From CALRWV02 sp943371965 (lineage in GTDB: Bacteria; Bacteroidota; JABWAT01): a DNA stretch of 64,000 nt. The notes below the pieces were generated by a model. It was not told the origin of the DNA. It saw nothing but the letters and a program-made list of their open reading frames with translations, and ran no database searches. The first letter of the stretch is position 1, and the number at the start of each line of letters is the position of its first letter. The stretch covers positions 62,001 to 126,000 of the forward strand of contig CALRWV020000004.1 in NCBI GenBank assembly GCA_943371965.1, written 5' to 3'. A program made the position numbers and the translations under genes. Shown in pieces: positions 27,398 to 36,498 of the stretch.

Positions 27398-28618
27398 ATG
27401 CAAAATCTAACAACAAAAAGAATTGAACAAATTGATGCATTGCGGGGTTTTGCATTATTTGGCATCATCATGACCCACATGTTTGAAGGTTATTTGGCAA
27501 GTTTGACACCGCCTCAATATGCGGGATTTAATATTTTTTATCCAATAGACAGTTTTTCACAAGTTGTAATTCAAAATCTGTTTGTTGGAAAATATTACGC
27601 CATCTTCTCCATGCTGTTTGGACTAAGTTTCTATTTAATATTGGATCAGAAAAAAGAATCAAGTTCTTTGAAATTTATCTGGAGATTGGTGTTGTTATTC
27701 CTGATAGGATTTATTCACCATATTCATTACCGAGGTGATTTTTTGACCGTCTATGCATTCTTCGGTTTCGCATTGGTGCTTTTCAGAAAAGTTCCTGATA
27801 AAATCATTTTGATTCTTGGATTATTTCTTGCTTTCAACGGACCTTCTATCATAACGAGTTCCATCTCATTAATTCAAAAATCAGGACAGGAAACCGTACA
27901 GGTCATTAAGGAAACTAAAAACATAGCTGTCAATAATTCAGAAGGAAATCCTGTTGCACAGGCAACTGCCTATTATGATTTGATACTTAAAGGTGAATAC
28001 CGAAAATTGATTGCATCCAACAGCACTACAGGTTTTTACAATAAATACAATTACCTGAAATTCAGCGGCAGATTATGGGTAATACCAGGATTGTTCCTGT
28101 TAGGCCTTTGGATTGGCCGAAAAAAATGGCACGAACAAATAGACAAACTTCCATTGGTTAAAATAATTTCTTTTTCTGCTTTAATTGGGATACCGCTGAC
28201 AATAATCGGTTTTTATTTTTCACAACCATCCAACATTGAATTTATTCACTATGTCGGTTCAATTGCGAAAGATGCTTCCAATATCTTTATGCCTCTTTTA
28301 TATATCGTTGTTTTCCTTTCTCTTTTCAAACTGAGCACCACAAATAAAATCGTCAGTCAATTGATACCGGTTGGAAAAATGGGACTAACAACCTATGTAT
28401 TACAGTCTTCATTTGGTATTTTTATATTTTATGGCTATGGGCTTGGACTGCTGTTAAAATTATCAGGAACTGCCGCACTTGGACTTGGACTGTTATTTTT
28501 TCTTTTACAAATAGTGTTCAGTAAGTGGTGGTTCAGTAAGTATAAGTTTGGTCCGTTGGAGTGGCTTTGGAGGAGTGGTACAAATGGCAGTTGGCAGGAT
28601 ATGACGCTTCGAAATTGA
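27398..28618 (+). CDS. DUF418 family membrane protein
   Basis: The reading frame is open from 27224, but the first 58 codons run through the attC-like element, so I choose the ATG at 27398 (MQNLTTKRIEQIDALRGFAL), giving 406 aa. The RIxxIDxLRGFALxGI start, several transmembrane helices, and the C-terminal stretch from about TTYVLQSSFGIFIFYGYGLG are those of the DUF418 family (YeiB-like, acyltransferase-3-related topology). The biochemical role of the family is unknown. The attC-like element ends about 45 bp before this start. Confidence 0.8.
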   Translation: MQNLTTKRIEQIDALRGFALFGIIMTHMFEGYLASLTPPQYAGFNIFYPIDSFSQVVIQNLFVGKYYAIFSMLFGLSFYLILDQKKESSSLKFIWRLVLLFLIGFIHHIHYRGDFLTVYAFFGFALVLFRKVPDKIILILGLFLAFNGPSIITSSISLIQKSGQETVQVIKETKNIAVNNSEGNPVAQATAYYDLILKGEYRKLIASNSTTGFYNKYNYLKFSGRLWVIPGLFLLGLWIGRKKWHEQIDKLPLVKIISFSALIGIPLTIIGFYFSQPSNIEFIHYVGSIAKDASNIFMPLLYIVVFLSLFKLSTTNKIVSQLIPVGKMGLTTYVLQSSFGIFIFYGYGLGLLLKLSGTAALGLGLLFFLLQIVFSKWWFSKYKFGPLEWLWRSGTNGSWQDMTLRN

Positions 28619-28848
28619 ACTTGCTGAATCTGACGACATGTAAAACAACGAACTTGCAGCATCGGTTTGTCACTTTGAATGCTGATGTTCTTTGTTGAAA
28701 TCCCCCAAAAAGAATCCCAAATCAAACATTTGGAATTCTAATGAACTGCCGAGTAAATAGTACCTACCTTCACTTAACCCGAAATCGTATTGGGTGTGAT
28801 TAAGAAATACCCAACTGATAAAAGAAAATAAAAAGGGGAGTCCAGAAA

Positions 28849-28866
28849 CCCCGGTAAAAAACGGGG
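28849..28866. other. Small hairpin upstream of the DoxX-like pair
   Basis: CCCCG-N8-CGGGG forms a stem in the 295-bp gap before the DoxX-like genes. The loop is mostly A. Its role is unknown; the rest of the gap (28619-28913) shows no gene. Confidence 0.3.
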
Positions 28867-28913
28867 CGGATTCCGAAAAGCCTAACGAATTCAAAATATG
28901 AAAAGAGAACGAA

Positions 28914-29252
28914 ATGGAAAATTTATTGATAACTGCCCAACTGATTGTTGCACTTTCTGTTGCCTTTGTGTGGATTTTCAGACACGATCATGTTGAAACT
29001 GATTTCAGGCAGTTCGGACTGAGTGATTTAACCCGAAGCATTGTTGGAGCAACCAAAATTGCATTGTCCACTTTGCTGGTTGCAGGAATCTGGTATCCGT
29101 CTCTGGTGATGGTTCCTGCTGTTTTGATCGGGCTGTTTATGCTGGCTGCCCAATATTTTCATTTTACAGTGAAGAATTCATTTATCAAACATCTGCCATC
29201 GCTGATTCTTTTGGGATTGTGCGCATTTATAGCACTTGGATCCATGGAATAA
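28914..29252 (+). CDS. DoxX-like integral membrane protein
   Basis: The 112-aa protein has four hydrophobic helices and the TKIALSTLLVAGIWYPSLVMVPAV pattern (shown here only in part) of small DoxX/DoxD-related membrane proteins. Function in this organism is unknown. The next gene begins 8 bp downstream and encodes a protein of the same size and topology, so they are probably one operon and may form a heteromer. Confidence 0.6.
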   Translation: MENLLITAQLIVALSVAFVWIFRHDHVETDFRQFGLSDLTRSIVGATKIALSTLLVAGIWYPSLVMVPAVLIGLFMLAAQYFHFTVKNSFIKHLPSLILLGLCAFIALGSME

Positions 29253-29259
29253 AACAGAT

Positions 29260-29604
29260 ATGACTTTTGACATCGTTTGCATACTGATATCCAGTTTTTC
29301 ATTTTTTGCCTATTCGGTTTCCTATTTTACGTCAACCCGAATGAAAGACGAATTCAAAAGATTCAATCTTGAGAAACTGGGTCTTCTCACCATCATCCTT
29401 GAAATACTGGGAGCTGCAGGTCTGCTTGTGGGATTGAAGGTTGTCCCGATTTTATCATTGTCATCTCTGGGACTTGCAACACTCATGCTTTTCGGATTGG
29501 CATTCAGAATAAAATTAAAAGACAGCATCTGGATTTCGTTGCCGGCCATCTTTTATATGGTTTTAAATACCTATATTTTTTGGGTGTCGATAAAATTAAA
29601 ATGA
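29260..29604 (+). CDS. DoxX-like membrane protein, second of a pair
   Basis: I choose the ATG at 29260 (MTFDIVCILISS), which gives 114 aa; the TTG at 29236 would overlap the previous gene. Four helices are predicted, with the central LEILGAAGLLVGLKVVPILS pattern of DoxX-like proteins. It looks like a diverged partner of the preceding gene. Confidence 0.6.
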   Translation: MTFDIVCILISSFSFFAYSVSYFTSTRMKDEFKRFNLEKLGLLTIILEILGAAGLLVGLKVVPILSLSSLGLATLMLFGLAFRIKLKDSIWISLPAIFYMVLNTYIFWVSIKLK

Positions 29605-29709
29605 AATCAAAGGAAATGAATTTCAACGCAGAGGAAAAGAAATTAGAAATTAAAAATTATAGATTATAGATTATAAATTTAATTTCGTTTGATCAAAGAC
29701 TTAGTTTTT

Positions 29710-29814
29710 AAAACCCCATCGGGGTTAACTGTTTGTAGAATTCAGGAATCCCAAAACAAAATCGTCCGGACAGAAAATTTGATTAAACAACGACCATTAT
29801 TCCGGACGAAATGG
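29710..29814 (+). repeat. Two-hairpin dispersed repeat, copy 5
   Basis: Both stems are present: AACCCC-ATC-GGGGTT and CGTCCGG...CCGGACG. Confidence 0.75.
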
Positions 29815-29926
29815 AAACAGTGATCAATTGCGGAAAAGAATTTCACCACAGAGAACGCAAAGGAAAAGGAAATTAAGAATTATAGATTATAAATTTAATT
29901 TCGTTTGATCTATGAACTTAGTTTTT

Positions 29927-30032
29927 AAAACCCCATCGGGGTTAAATGTTTATAGAATTGTGGAAACCCAAAACAAAAATCGACCGGGCAGAAGATTTGA
30001 TTAAACAACGACCATTTTTCCGGACGAAATGG
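29927..30032 (+). repeat. Two-hairpin dispersed repeat, copy 6
   Basis: The first stem is intact; the second has one change (CGACCGG against CCGGACG). Confidence 0.72.
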
Positions 30033-30156
30033 AAAACGTGATCATTTGCGGAAAAAGAATTTAACCTCAGAGAACGCAAAGGAAAAGGAAATTAGGAATT
30101 AAGAATGTGGAATTAGGAATTAAATTTCAAATGTAGAAATGAAATGAATTTTCAAT

Positions 30157-30259
30157 AACCCCATCGGGATTAACTGTTTGTAGAATTCAGGAAACCCAAA
30201 ACATAAATCGTCTGGGCAGAAAATTGGATTAAACAACGACCATTATTCCGGACGAAATG
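30157..30259 (+). repeat. Two-hairpin dispersed repeat, copy 7
   Basis: The first stem is weakened (AACCCC-ATC-GGGATT) and the second has one G-T pair (CGTCTGG). It ends 7 bp before cassette leader B, the same distance as copy 4 before leader A. Confidence 0.7.
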
Positions 30260-30265
30260 AAAAAT

Positions 30266-30427
30266 CCCGTTCGTTTTTTAATAAAAAACCAACCCTTTTG
30301 AAAATTTCATAACCGTTTGATGCTGTGTGAATTAGTCTTATATTTACAGAAATAAAAAACCATGTTTTTAGCACAAATCTACCCAAAAATAGACAGATTT
30401 GAGCCACGAAATGGCTGGTATAAATGA
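30266..30427 (+). promoter_or_regulatory. Cassette leader B with Bacteroidota-type promoter
   Basis: This is the second full copy of the leader seen at 26440. TTTG (30316-30319) and TATATTTA (30339-30346) are 19 bp apart. The hairpin CAAATCT...AGATTTG lies at about 30381-30408, with a compensatory outward shift relative to leader A. It ends at the GTTAGGC box and should drive the restriction-modification-like genes. Confidence 0.6.
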
Positions 30428-30490
30428 GTTAGGCAACATGCTAAGAGCGACCCGAAACGACTATGAAATGTGGGTTTTAAAACAGAGATA

Positions 30491-33400
30491 ATGAGCAACA
30501 TAACACAAAACATAAAATCATTCAAAGTCATATATCCACAGGTATATTCATACATTCTTCCAAATCGACAACAGACTGAAGGTTCACAAAAAATTGGATA
30601 TACCGAAAAGGTAAATGTTGACCATAGAATACTGCAACAAGTAAAAACAGCAGCTTTTACCGAAGCATATACCAAGTTATGGAGTGCTTCCGCTTTTTTT
30701 GAGGGAAATGAAGAAAGTTTCACCGATAAAGCTTTCCATAGATTTCTCGAAAAGAAAGGCATTGAAAGAAGATTTGATTTAGGGCAGGAATGGTTTTATT
30801 TCAACGGTGAGCCTTTAAAATCAAAGAATTTATTTGATTTGTTTCGTAAAGAAAAATTTACTGCTCTTCAAAACGATAACGGTAAGATAGAATACACCCT
30901 AAGATTTGAACAAGAAGAAGCTGTTAAAAAAGCAATTGAGTATTTTGATAAAAATGAAAAAGGTGAATTTCTTTGGAATGCAAAACCTCGTTTTGGTAAA
31001 ACTCTCGCTAGTTATGATTTAGCCAAACGATTAAATGCAAATAAGGTGCTTATTGTAACCAATAGACCTGCCATTGCCAATTCATGGTTTGATGATTTTG
31101 AAATGTTTGTTGACGGATATGCGTTTATATCTGAGACTTCGTCCTTAAAGAACAGAGCAACCCTTACAAGAGAACAGCATATTGCAATAGGACCAATCAA
31201 ACCACTTATTACATTTCTTTCTTTGCAAGACCTAAAGGGCTCTAAATACTTTGGAGGAAATTACGACAAATTACGCTGGGTGGCTGACTTGGAATGGGAC
31301 TTGTTAATTATTGATGAGGCACACGAAGGTGTTGATACCGGAAGAACTGATGCCGCATTTGATGTGATTAAACGTAAACATACACTTCATCTATCGGGAA
31401 CTCCATTTAAAGCATTGGCTAATGAGAAATTTCCGAAGGAAGCAATTTACAATTGGACATATTTGGATGAGCAAAAGATTAAGCAGATAGAGCTTGAGGA
31501 AGGGGAAACTGGTGAACATTCTGATTTACCCGACCTCAAATTGTTTACTTATCGTATTTCCCAAATGATAACCGATCAAGTAAATGAAGGAATTGAAATT
31601 GATAACGAAACGCGTGATTATGCTTTTGATTTGAATGAGTTTTTCAGAGCAAAAGACAAAAAATTTATACATGAAAATGATGTAAAGGAGTTTTTAAATA
31701 ATCTTTCAACAAACAAGAAATATCCTTTCTCCACACCTGAACTAAGAGAAGAACTTAAACATACTTTTTGGTATGTAGGCAATAGAGTGGAATCTGTAAA
31801 AGCCCTTGAAAAACTACTCAAAGAAGACCCTGTTTTCAAAGATTATCAAGTTATTGTTGCAGCAGGTGATGGCAGAACTTTCGAAGAAGAAGAAAACGAT
31901 TTTAAAGGCAACGAGTCTTCTTTTCAAAAAGTAAAAAAAGCCATCGCTGAAAATGATAAAACCATTACACTTACCTGCGGACAATTAACTACTGGAGTAA
32001 CCATTAAAGAGTGGACAGCCGTTTTAATGCTAACGGATATTAAAACGCCCTCATTATATATGCAAGCCGCTTTTCGAGCTCAAAATCCTTATAAAGAGTT
32101 TAGAAATGGTGAATTGATTTTAAAAAAATCAGCCTATCTCTTTGATTTTGCGCCTACTCGTGTCCTTGAAATTTACGACCAATTTGCCAATGGCCTAAAT
32201 CCAAAAGCAGTAAATGGAGAAATTACCGAAAAAGACAGAGAGGGAAACATCAAAGAGCTTCTGAACTTCTTTCCTGTTATATCTGAAGATGTGAATGGGG
32301 AAATGATCGAGCTTGATGCCAATAAAGTTCTTACATTCCCCAACGCTTTGGCAGCAACAGAGATTGTAAATGCTCGTTTTATGACCAATCTTTTGTTCAA
32401 TGACAGCCTAAAAGGTGTTTTTAATTTCCCTAAAGAAGTAGAGGACATCTTAGATAAAATGCAGGTGGAAAAAAATAAGCGTGTTCAAAATACCAAAAAT
32501 ACGCTTGATCTTGATGATGCTCGAACTGTAAACAATAACAAGACAAAAGAAATAAATAACAACACAGAAATTATTCTTGGTGAGAAAATATTCAAAACGA
32601 ATACCGAAAGAGTGGTTGACAATTTATTAGAACAGAATAATGAACAAATTTATGCAGATGAATTAGTTGAACAAGTGTTAGTTGTTGCAGAGCCTCTTAT
32701 TGCAAAATATAAAGAAGTCTATAAAGCAACCCAAGCCGAAACCAACGAGGTAACAAAACAAATTCAAGAAAAAGTAAAACAAATTGCTGAGGAATATAAC
32801 AATGCAGAGATAAAAGACAGTGAAGCATTCAAACAAAAATTGATTGACACCATTGAATTGGATTTTGTTACGAATAAAGTCACGCAAAAAGAGGAAGAAA
32901 AGGTAGAAAAAGTTCAAAAAACCAAAGAAGAGGAAATAAGAGACAGGTTGCGTTCATTCACACGCACCATTCCTATGTTTATTATGGCAAACGCATCTAA
33001 GGATGAAATTACCATAGATAACTTTGATACGGAAGTTGATGATAAAGATTTCCTAGAACTTACCAGCATCACCAAAGAAGAATTTCACAAACTCCGTGAT
33101 GGTTTTGATTATGAAGAAAACGGGGTAAGAAAAACATTTCAAGGAGTGTTTAATAAATATAGGTTCAATGCATCTATTGCAGAGTTTAGGCTAAAAAAAG
33201 ACCAACTAGCAAACTATTTTACTGCTAATGAAGATATTTTTGAATTAATTCCTAACCAAAAAACCAATCAAATATTTACCCCTAAAAAGGTAGTGCAAAT
33301 GATGATTAATAATCTTGAAGAGCATGATCCAAGTTTATTCACTAGAACAGACAGTACATTTATTGATTTATACATGAAATCGGGCTTGTATATTACGGAG

Positions 33401-34741
33401 ATAGTAAAAAAACTATTCAATAATACCCGAAAAGGGTATAAGAGTGATGAAGAATGCTTAAAACACATCTTGGAAAATCAGGTGTATGGACTGTCACCTA
33501 CACCCATTTTACAAGGCATTACACAATCTTACATTTTTGGTTTTGATACCGACAATAAGATTTCTCGCAAAAATTTTATACAACATGATATTACGCCACA
33601 AGCCCAACAAAACAAAGCAAAAACAAAATTACAAGAACTTTTAAACATTGAAGAAAATATGAAATTTGATGCCGTAGTAGGAAATCCGCCTTATCAGGAA
33701 TCAATAGATGGGTACAATCGCCAAGAACCTATTTATCAATATTTTTATGATTCAGCAGAAGCTATTAGCGATAAATATTGTTTGATTTCACCTGCTCGTT
33801 TTTTGTTTAACGCAGGTTTAACGAAAAAATTATGGAATTTGAAGATGCTCAATAATCCTCACATAAGTATTATATATTACAATTCGAATTCGGAAGATTT
33901 ATTTCAAAATACAGATATTAAAGGAGGCGTTTCTGCTATTTTATACGATAGGAACAAAAATTTTGGTGCAATCAAGAAATTTATCCCAAATGACAGTCTA
34001 AAAAAAATCGCTTCACACTTTGAGGATAATCAAGTTATTAATTTACCGTCAATAATTTTTGGCGGTAGGTCAGACCTCAAATTTAATGATAATTTTATAA
34101 AAGACTTTCCAAACTCAATAGCAGATCGTCTCAAACAAATACAAGAAAACCACCCTGAAGTAACTGAACTTGGCTCAAACGAAGAGCATGAATTAAAATC
34201 ATCGACCCTTGAAGTTTTACCATCTGTTTTTAAAATTGACAAACCGAGTAATCCAAAAGAATATTACAGGCTTTTAGGATTAATTAATGGAAGACGGGTT
34301 TGGCGCTGGATAGAAAAAAAATACATGCAACCTCGTTACCCTAGTGATAACAATATTGAAAAATGGAAAGTGTTTATTTCTGAATCAAATGGAAGCGGGT
34401 CCTTCGGAGAAGCTCTAAGTACACCAACTATTGGAGAGCCTTCAGACTCTTCAACACCCACATTTATTAGTTTTGGAAATTTTGATACAAAAGACGAGGC
34501 AAATAATGCATCGAATTATATTAAGACAAAATTAGTAAGGAGTCTATTGGGTATACTTAAGATTACTCAGCATAATCCTAAGTCAAATTGGTCATACATA
34601 CCTATTCAGGACTTTAGTAATAAATCAGATATCGACTGGTCAAAATCAATTTCAGAAATTGATCAACAGCTTTATAAAAAATACCACCTTAGCAAAGAAG
34701 AAATCGCATTTATTGAAGACAGTGTTCAGCCTATGAACTAA
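30491..34741 (+). CDS. GIY-YIG-like / SF2 helicase / adenine-methylase fusion (restriction-modification type)
   Basis: I use the ATG at 30491 (MSNITQNIKSF), giving 1416 aa; a GTG at 30470 is also open. The N-terminus (VYSYIL, KIGYTE, R46) resembles a GIY-YIG/T5orf172 nuclease. Residues about 130-560 are a superfamily 2 helicase: Walker A KPRFGKT at about 167, DEAH at about 277, motif III LSGTPFKA, and a motif VI-like QAAFRAQNP at about 523. A charged coiled-coil region follows (about 650-820). The C-terminal part is an Eco57I-type methylase with FTPKKVVQMM, a motif I-like DLYMKSGLY, and NPPY at about 1062, followed by a target-recognition-like region. It should be a DNA-cutting and modifying enzyme of the type ISP/IIG-like group. 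The partner gene starts 12 bp downstream. Confidence 0.8.
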   Translation: MSNITQNIKSFKVIYPQVYSYILPNRQQTEGSQKIGYTEKVNVDHRILQQVKTAAFTEAYTKLWSASAFFEGNEESFTDKAFHRFLEKKGIERRFDLGQEWFYFNGEPLKSKNLFDLFRKEKFTALQNDNGKIEYTLRFEQEEAVKKAIEYFDKNEKGEFLWNAKPRFGKTLASYDLAKRLNANKVLIVTNRPAIANSWFDDFEMFVDGYAFISETSSLKNRATLTREQHIAIGPIKPLITFLSLQDLKGSKYFGGNYDKLRWVADLEWDLLIIDEAHEGVDTGRTDAAFDVIKRKHTLHLSGTPFKALANEKFPKEAIYNWTYLDEQKIKQIELEEGETGEHSDLPDLKLFTYRISQMITDQVNEGIEIDNETRDYAFDLNEFFRAKDKKFIHENDVKEFLNNLSTNKKYPFSTPELREELKHTFWYVGNRVESVKALEKLLKEDPVFKDYQVIVAAGDGRTFEEEENDFKGNESSFQKVKKAIAENDKTITLTCGQLTTGVTIKEWTAVLMLTDIKTPSLYMQAAFRAQNPYKEFRNGELILKKSAYLFDFAPTRVLEIYDQFANGLNPKAVNGEITEKDREGNIKELLNFFPVISEDVNGEMIELDANKVLTFPNALAATEIVNARFMTNLLFNDSLKGVFNFPKEVEDILDKMQVEKNKRVQNTKNTLDLDDARTVNNNKTKEINNNTEIILGEKIFKTNTERVVDNLLEQNNEQIYADELVEQVLVVAEPLIAKYKEVYKATQAETNEVTKQIQEKVKQIAEEYNNAEIKDSEAFKQKLIDTIELDFVTNKVTQKEEEKVEKVQKTKEEEIRDRLRSFTRTIPMFIMANASKDEITIDNFDTEVDDKDFLELTSITKEEFHKLRDGFDYEENGVRKTFQGVFNKYRFNASIAEFRLKKDQLANYFTANEDIFELIPNQKTNQIFTPKKVVQMMINNLEEHDPSLFTRTDSTFIDLYMKSGLYITEIVKKLFNNTRKGYKSDEECLKHILENQVYGLSPTPILQGITQSYIFGFDTDNKISRKNFIQHDITPQAQQNKAKTKLQELLNIEENMKFDAVVGNPPYQESIDGYNRQEPIYQYFYDSAEAISDKYCLISPARFLFNAGLTKKLWNLKMLNNPHISIIYYNSNSEDLFQNTDIKGGVSAILYDRNKNFGAIKKFIPNDSLKKIASHFEDNQVINLPSIIFGGRSDLKFNDNFIKDFPNSIADRLKQIQENHPEVTELGSNEEHELKSSTLEVLPSVFKIDKPSNPKEYYRLLGLINGRRVWRWIEKKYMQPRYPSDNNIEKWKVFISESNGSGSFGEALSTPTIGEPSDSSTPTFISFGNFDTKDEANNASNYIKTKLVRSLLGILKITQHNPKSNWSYIPIQDFSNKSDIDWSKSISEIDQQLYKKYHLSKEEIAFIEDSVQPMN

Positions 34742-34753
34742 AGGCGGTATAAA

Positions 34754-35680
34754 ATGGAACAAGCAATTGATACTTACAACATAGACATCCGTGAAGATTA
34801 TCTTTTAAAAAAAGACCATCTACTGGAGATCCTATTGCAAGACAAAACCACAGGTAAAAATATTCTATGGGCTACAGACTCTTATGAACAGAAAGGTAAA
34901 AAGTTTGCTCCACTTGCCTCAATTACTACAGATTTAGTAACGGGTAAAAATGGCAATTTAATTCAACCTCGTGCCATAAAAAGTAAAGAAGAGCAACTAA
35001 TAAGAACACGAGATAAAGCAGAGGTTTTCACACCGCTTAGCATTGTGAAACAAATGAACGAGGCTTGTGATACCAAACGAGTAACCAAAAATAATTGGCA
35101 AGAATACGTTGCATTGCTGAAATTAGAAATTACCTGTGGAGAAGCACCTTATATTGTTTCTCGTTATGACCCTGTATCTGATAAACAGGAATTACTGCCA
35201 CTAACCGAACGTGTCGGTTTTTTAGATAAAAAATTGAGTCTAATTTCAAAATACTGCGATACTCAAGAAGATTGGCTCAAGTGGGCAAAAATAGCCTTTC
35301 AAAGTTCCTATGGCTACGAATGGCAAGGTGATAGTTTACTAATCGCCCGTGAGAATCTGGTTTACACGTTTATTGACTATTATCAAGATAAATTTAAAGA
35401 AACGCCAAGTATAGAACTTCAAAAAGAAATAGCAGAAATCATCGTTTGGAACATCTTTCAAATGGATGGTTTAAAATACGTGATACCCATGAGTTGTAAA
35501 ACAGAGCAAGTAACCATAAAAGGAGCAGAAACCTTATTTGGCAATGAAGAAAACCGAATTGAACAACAACCATGTAAAGGTTGCGAAAACAAAACGGCTA
35601 AAAATCATAATGGTACATATGTAAAAACTATGGATTGGAAAGAAAATAAAATCATAAGATTTGTAGATATTGTAAGTTAA
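34754..35680 (+). CDS. Methyltransferase-like partner subunit of the restriction-modification system
   Basis: The 308-aa protein begins 12 bp after the large fusion gene, in one operon. It has VFTPLSIVKQMN, a typical N-terminal methylase signature (FTP...V..M), and LEITCGEAPYIVSRYD where motif I of an adenine methylase would be. YGYEWQGDSLLIARENL follows, which resembles the post-I region, but no NPPY motif is seen. It may be a non-catalytic or split partner of the methylase domain in the first protein; proteins of this kind are usually annotated as restriction endonuclease subunit M. A CxxC pair near the C-terminus (CKGCENK) may bind metal. Confidence 0.65.
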   Translation: MEQAIDTYNIDIREDYLLKKDHLLEILLQDKTTGKNILWATDSYEQKGKKFAPLASITTDLVTGKNGNLIQPRAIKSKEEQLIRTRDKAEVFTPLSIVKQMNEACDTKRVTKNNWQEYVALLKLEITCGEAPYIVSRYDPVSDKQELLPLTERVGFLDKKLSLISKYCDTQEDWLKWAKIAFQSSYGYEWQGDSLLIARENLVYTFIDYYQDKFKETPSIELQKEIAEIIVWNIFQMDGLKYVIPMSCKTEQVTIKGAETLFGNEENRIEQQPCKGCENKTAKNHNGTYVKTMDWKENKIIRFVDIVS

Positions 35681-35762
35681 GAAACCTATGCAAAGCGGAT
35701 ACATACATTTAACAGAATACCAAGGTGAACAACTACGCAGCACTTGGTAAAGAAGCACGATT

Positions 35763-35891
35763 GCCTAACAGAGGTTTTGCAAAATGGCGGGTTCAGTGCT
35801 TCATATGACAGTGAAGTGGTTAATAAAAATTTAGTGCTTCGATTGAAGTTTGGTGGTGAAAATCGCCACCTTCGCAAATCCGAAAACCGTT
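35763..35891 (+). repeat. attC-like 3' element of cassette B
   Basis: It starts GCCTAAC and ends at GTT (35889-35891). Inside are hairpin arms GGTGG...CCACC at 35851-35870 and GGTTTTGC-type sequences that partly pair end to end. It shares both ends with the element at 27202. The 254-bp gap 35681-35934 contains nothing else that I can see. Confidence 0.55.
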
Positions 35892-35934
35892 TCTTGCAAC
35901 CCTAAAAAAACCAACAACTCCTATTTAACCTAAC

Positions 35935-36498
35935 ATGAAAAACATCGATAAAAAAAGTTTGGAAAACGCATATCGCTTATTTGAAACTGGCGATATCGGG
36001 AAAATCGAAATTGGAACAACAAAAGGATTGCTCCAGATTCACCATTATCTGTTTGAAGGGTTATATAATTTTGCCGGAGAAATCCGAACCAAGAACATAA
36101 CAAAAGGCGGATTCAGGTTTGCAAATGCTTTGTATCTGAAAGAGATTCTGGTAAAAATCGAACAAATGCCAGAAGGTACTTTTGAAGAAATTATTTCCAA
36201 ATATGTGGAAATGAATATTGCCCATCCTTTTATGGAAGGGAATGGCAGAACAATGCGGATTTGGCTGGATATGATCCTGAAAACGAAACTCAAAAAAGTG
36301 GTGAATTGGCAATTCGTAAGCAAGGAACTTTACCTTCAGGCAATGGAACGCAGTCCCATAAATGATTTGGAATTAAGAACACTTCTCGGTTCAAACTTAA
36401 CGGACGAAATAAACAACAGGGAAATCATTTTTAAAGGCATTGAACAATCCTATTACTATGAAGGATATGAAAAAGGAAATGATAACCTCGAAGTTTGA
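35935..36498 (+). CDS. Class III Fic domain AMP-transferase
   Basis: The 187-aa protein carries the Fic motif HPFMEGNGRTMR with catalytic H97. Its C-terminus has SYYYEGYEKG, matching the auto-inhibitory [S/T]xxxE(G/N) helix of class III Fic proteins, with E176 as the inhibitory glutamate. From memory of the family, the whole sequence is close to Neisseria meningitidis NmFic, including GGFRFANALYLKE and the substrate-binding flap. It should transfer AMP from ATP to a protein target and be self-restrained, so a separate antitoxin is not expected. It follows cassette B but is probably not part of it. Confidence 0.9.
   Translation: MKNIDKKSLENAYRLFETGDIGKIEIGTTKGLLQIHHYLFEGLYNFAGEIRTKNITKGGFRFANALYLKEILVKIEQMPEGTFEEIISKYVEMNIAHPFMEGNGRTMRIWLDMILKTKLKKVVNWQFVSKELYLQAMERSPINDLELRTLLGSNLTDEINNREIIFKGIEQSYYYEGYEKGNDNLEV

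Larger units (their letters stand above)
29605..30265. repeat. Gene-free stretch with three dispersed repeats
   Basis: After the DoxX-like pair this stretch contains AT-rich simple repeats, three copies of the two-hairpin repeat (29710-29814, 29927-30032, 30157-30259) and filler of the AACGCAAAGGAAAAGGAAATTA type. No open reading frame of note was seen. Confidence 0.7.
30428..35891 (+). mobile_element. Integron-like cassette B carrying a two-gene restriction-modification-like system
   Basis: The unit begins GTTAGGC (30428-30434; fits GTTRRRY) and its genes are followed by GCCTAAC (35763-35769; fits RYYYAAC), which is the exact reverse complement, as expected when the two boxes belong to one attC site of the circular cassette. 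The 3' attC-like element runs to GTT at 35889-35891. At 5.3 kb the cassette is several times longer than ordinary ones and carries two genes. No integrase is in the window. Confidence 0.55.

Noticed and set aside
35935..36498. Fic gene as the next cassette in the array
   Set aside because: The attC-like element ends 43 bp before it, but no matching end box or 3' element follows the gene.
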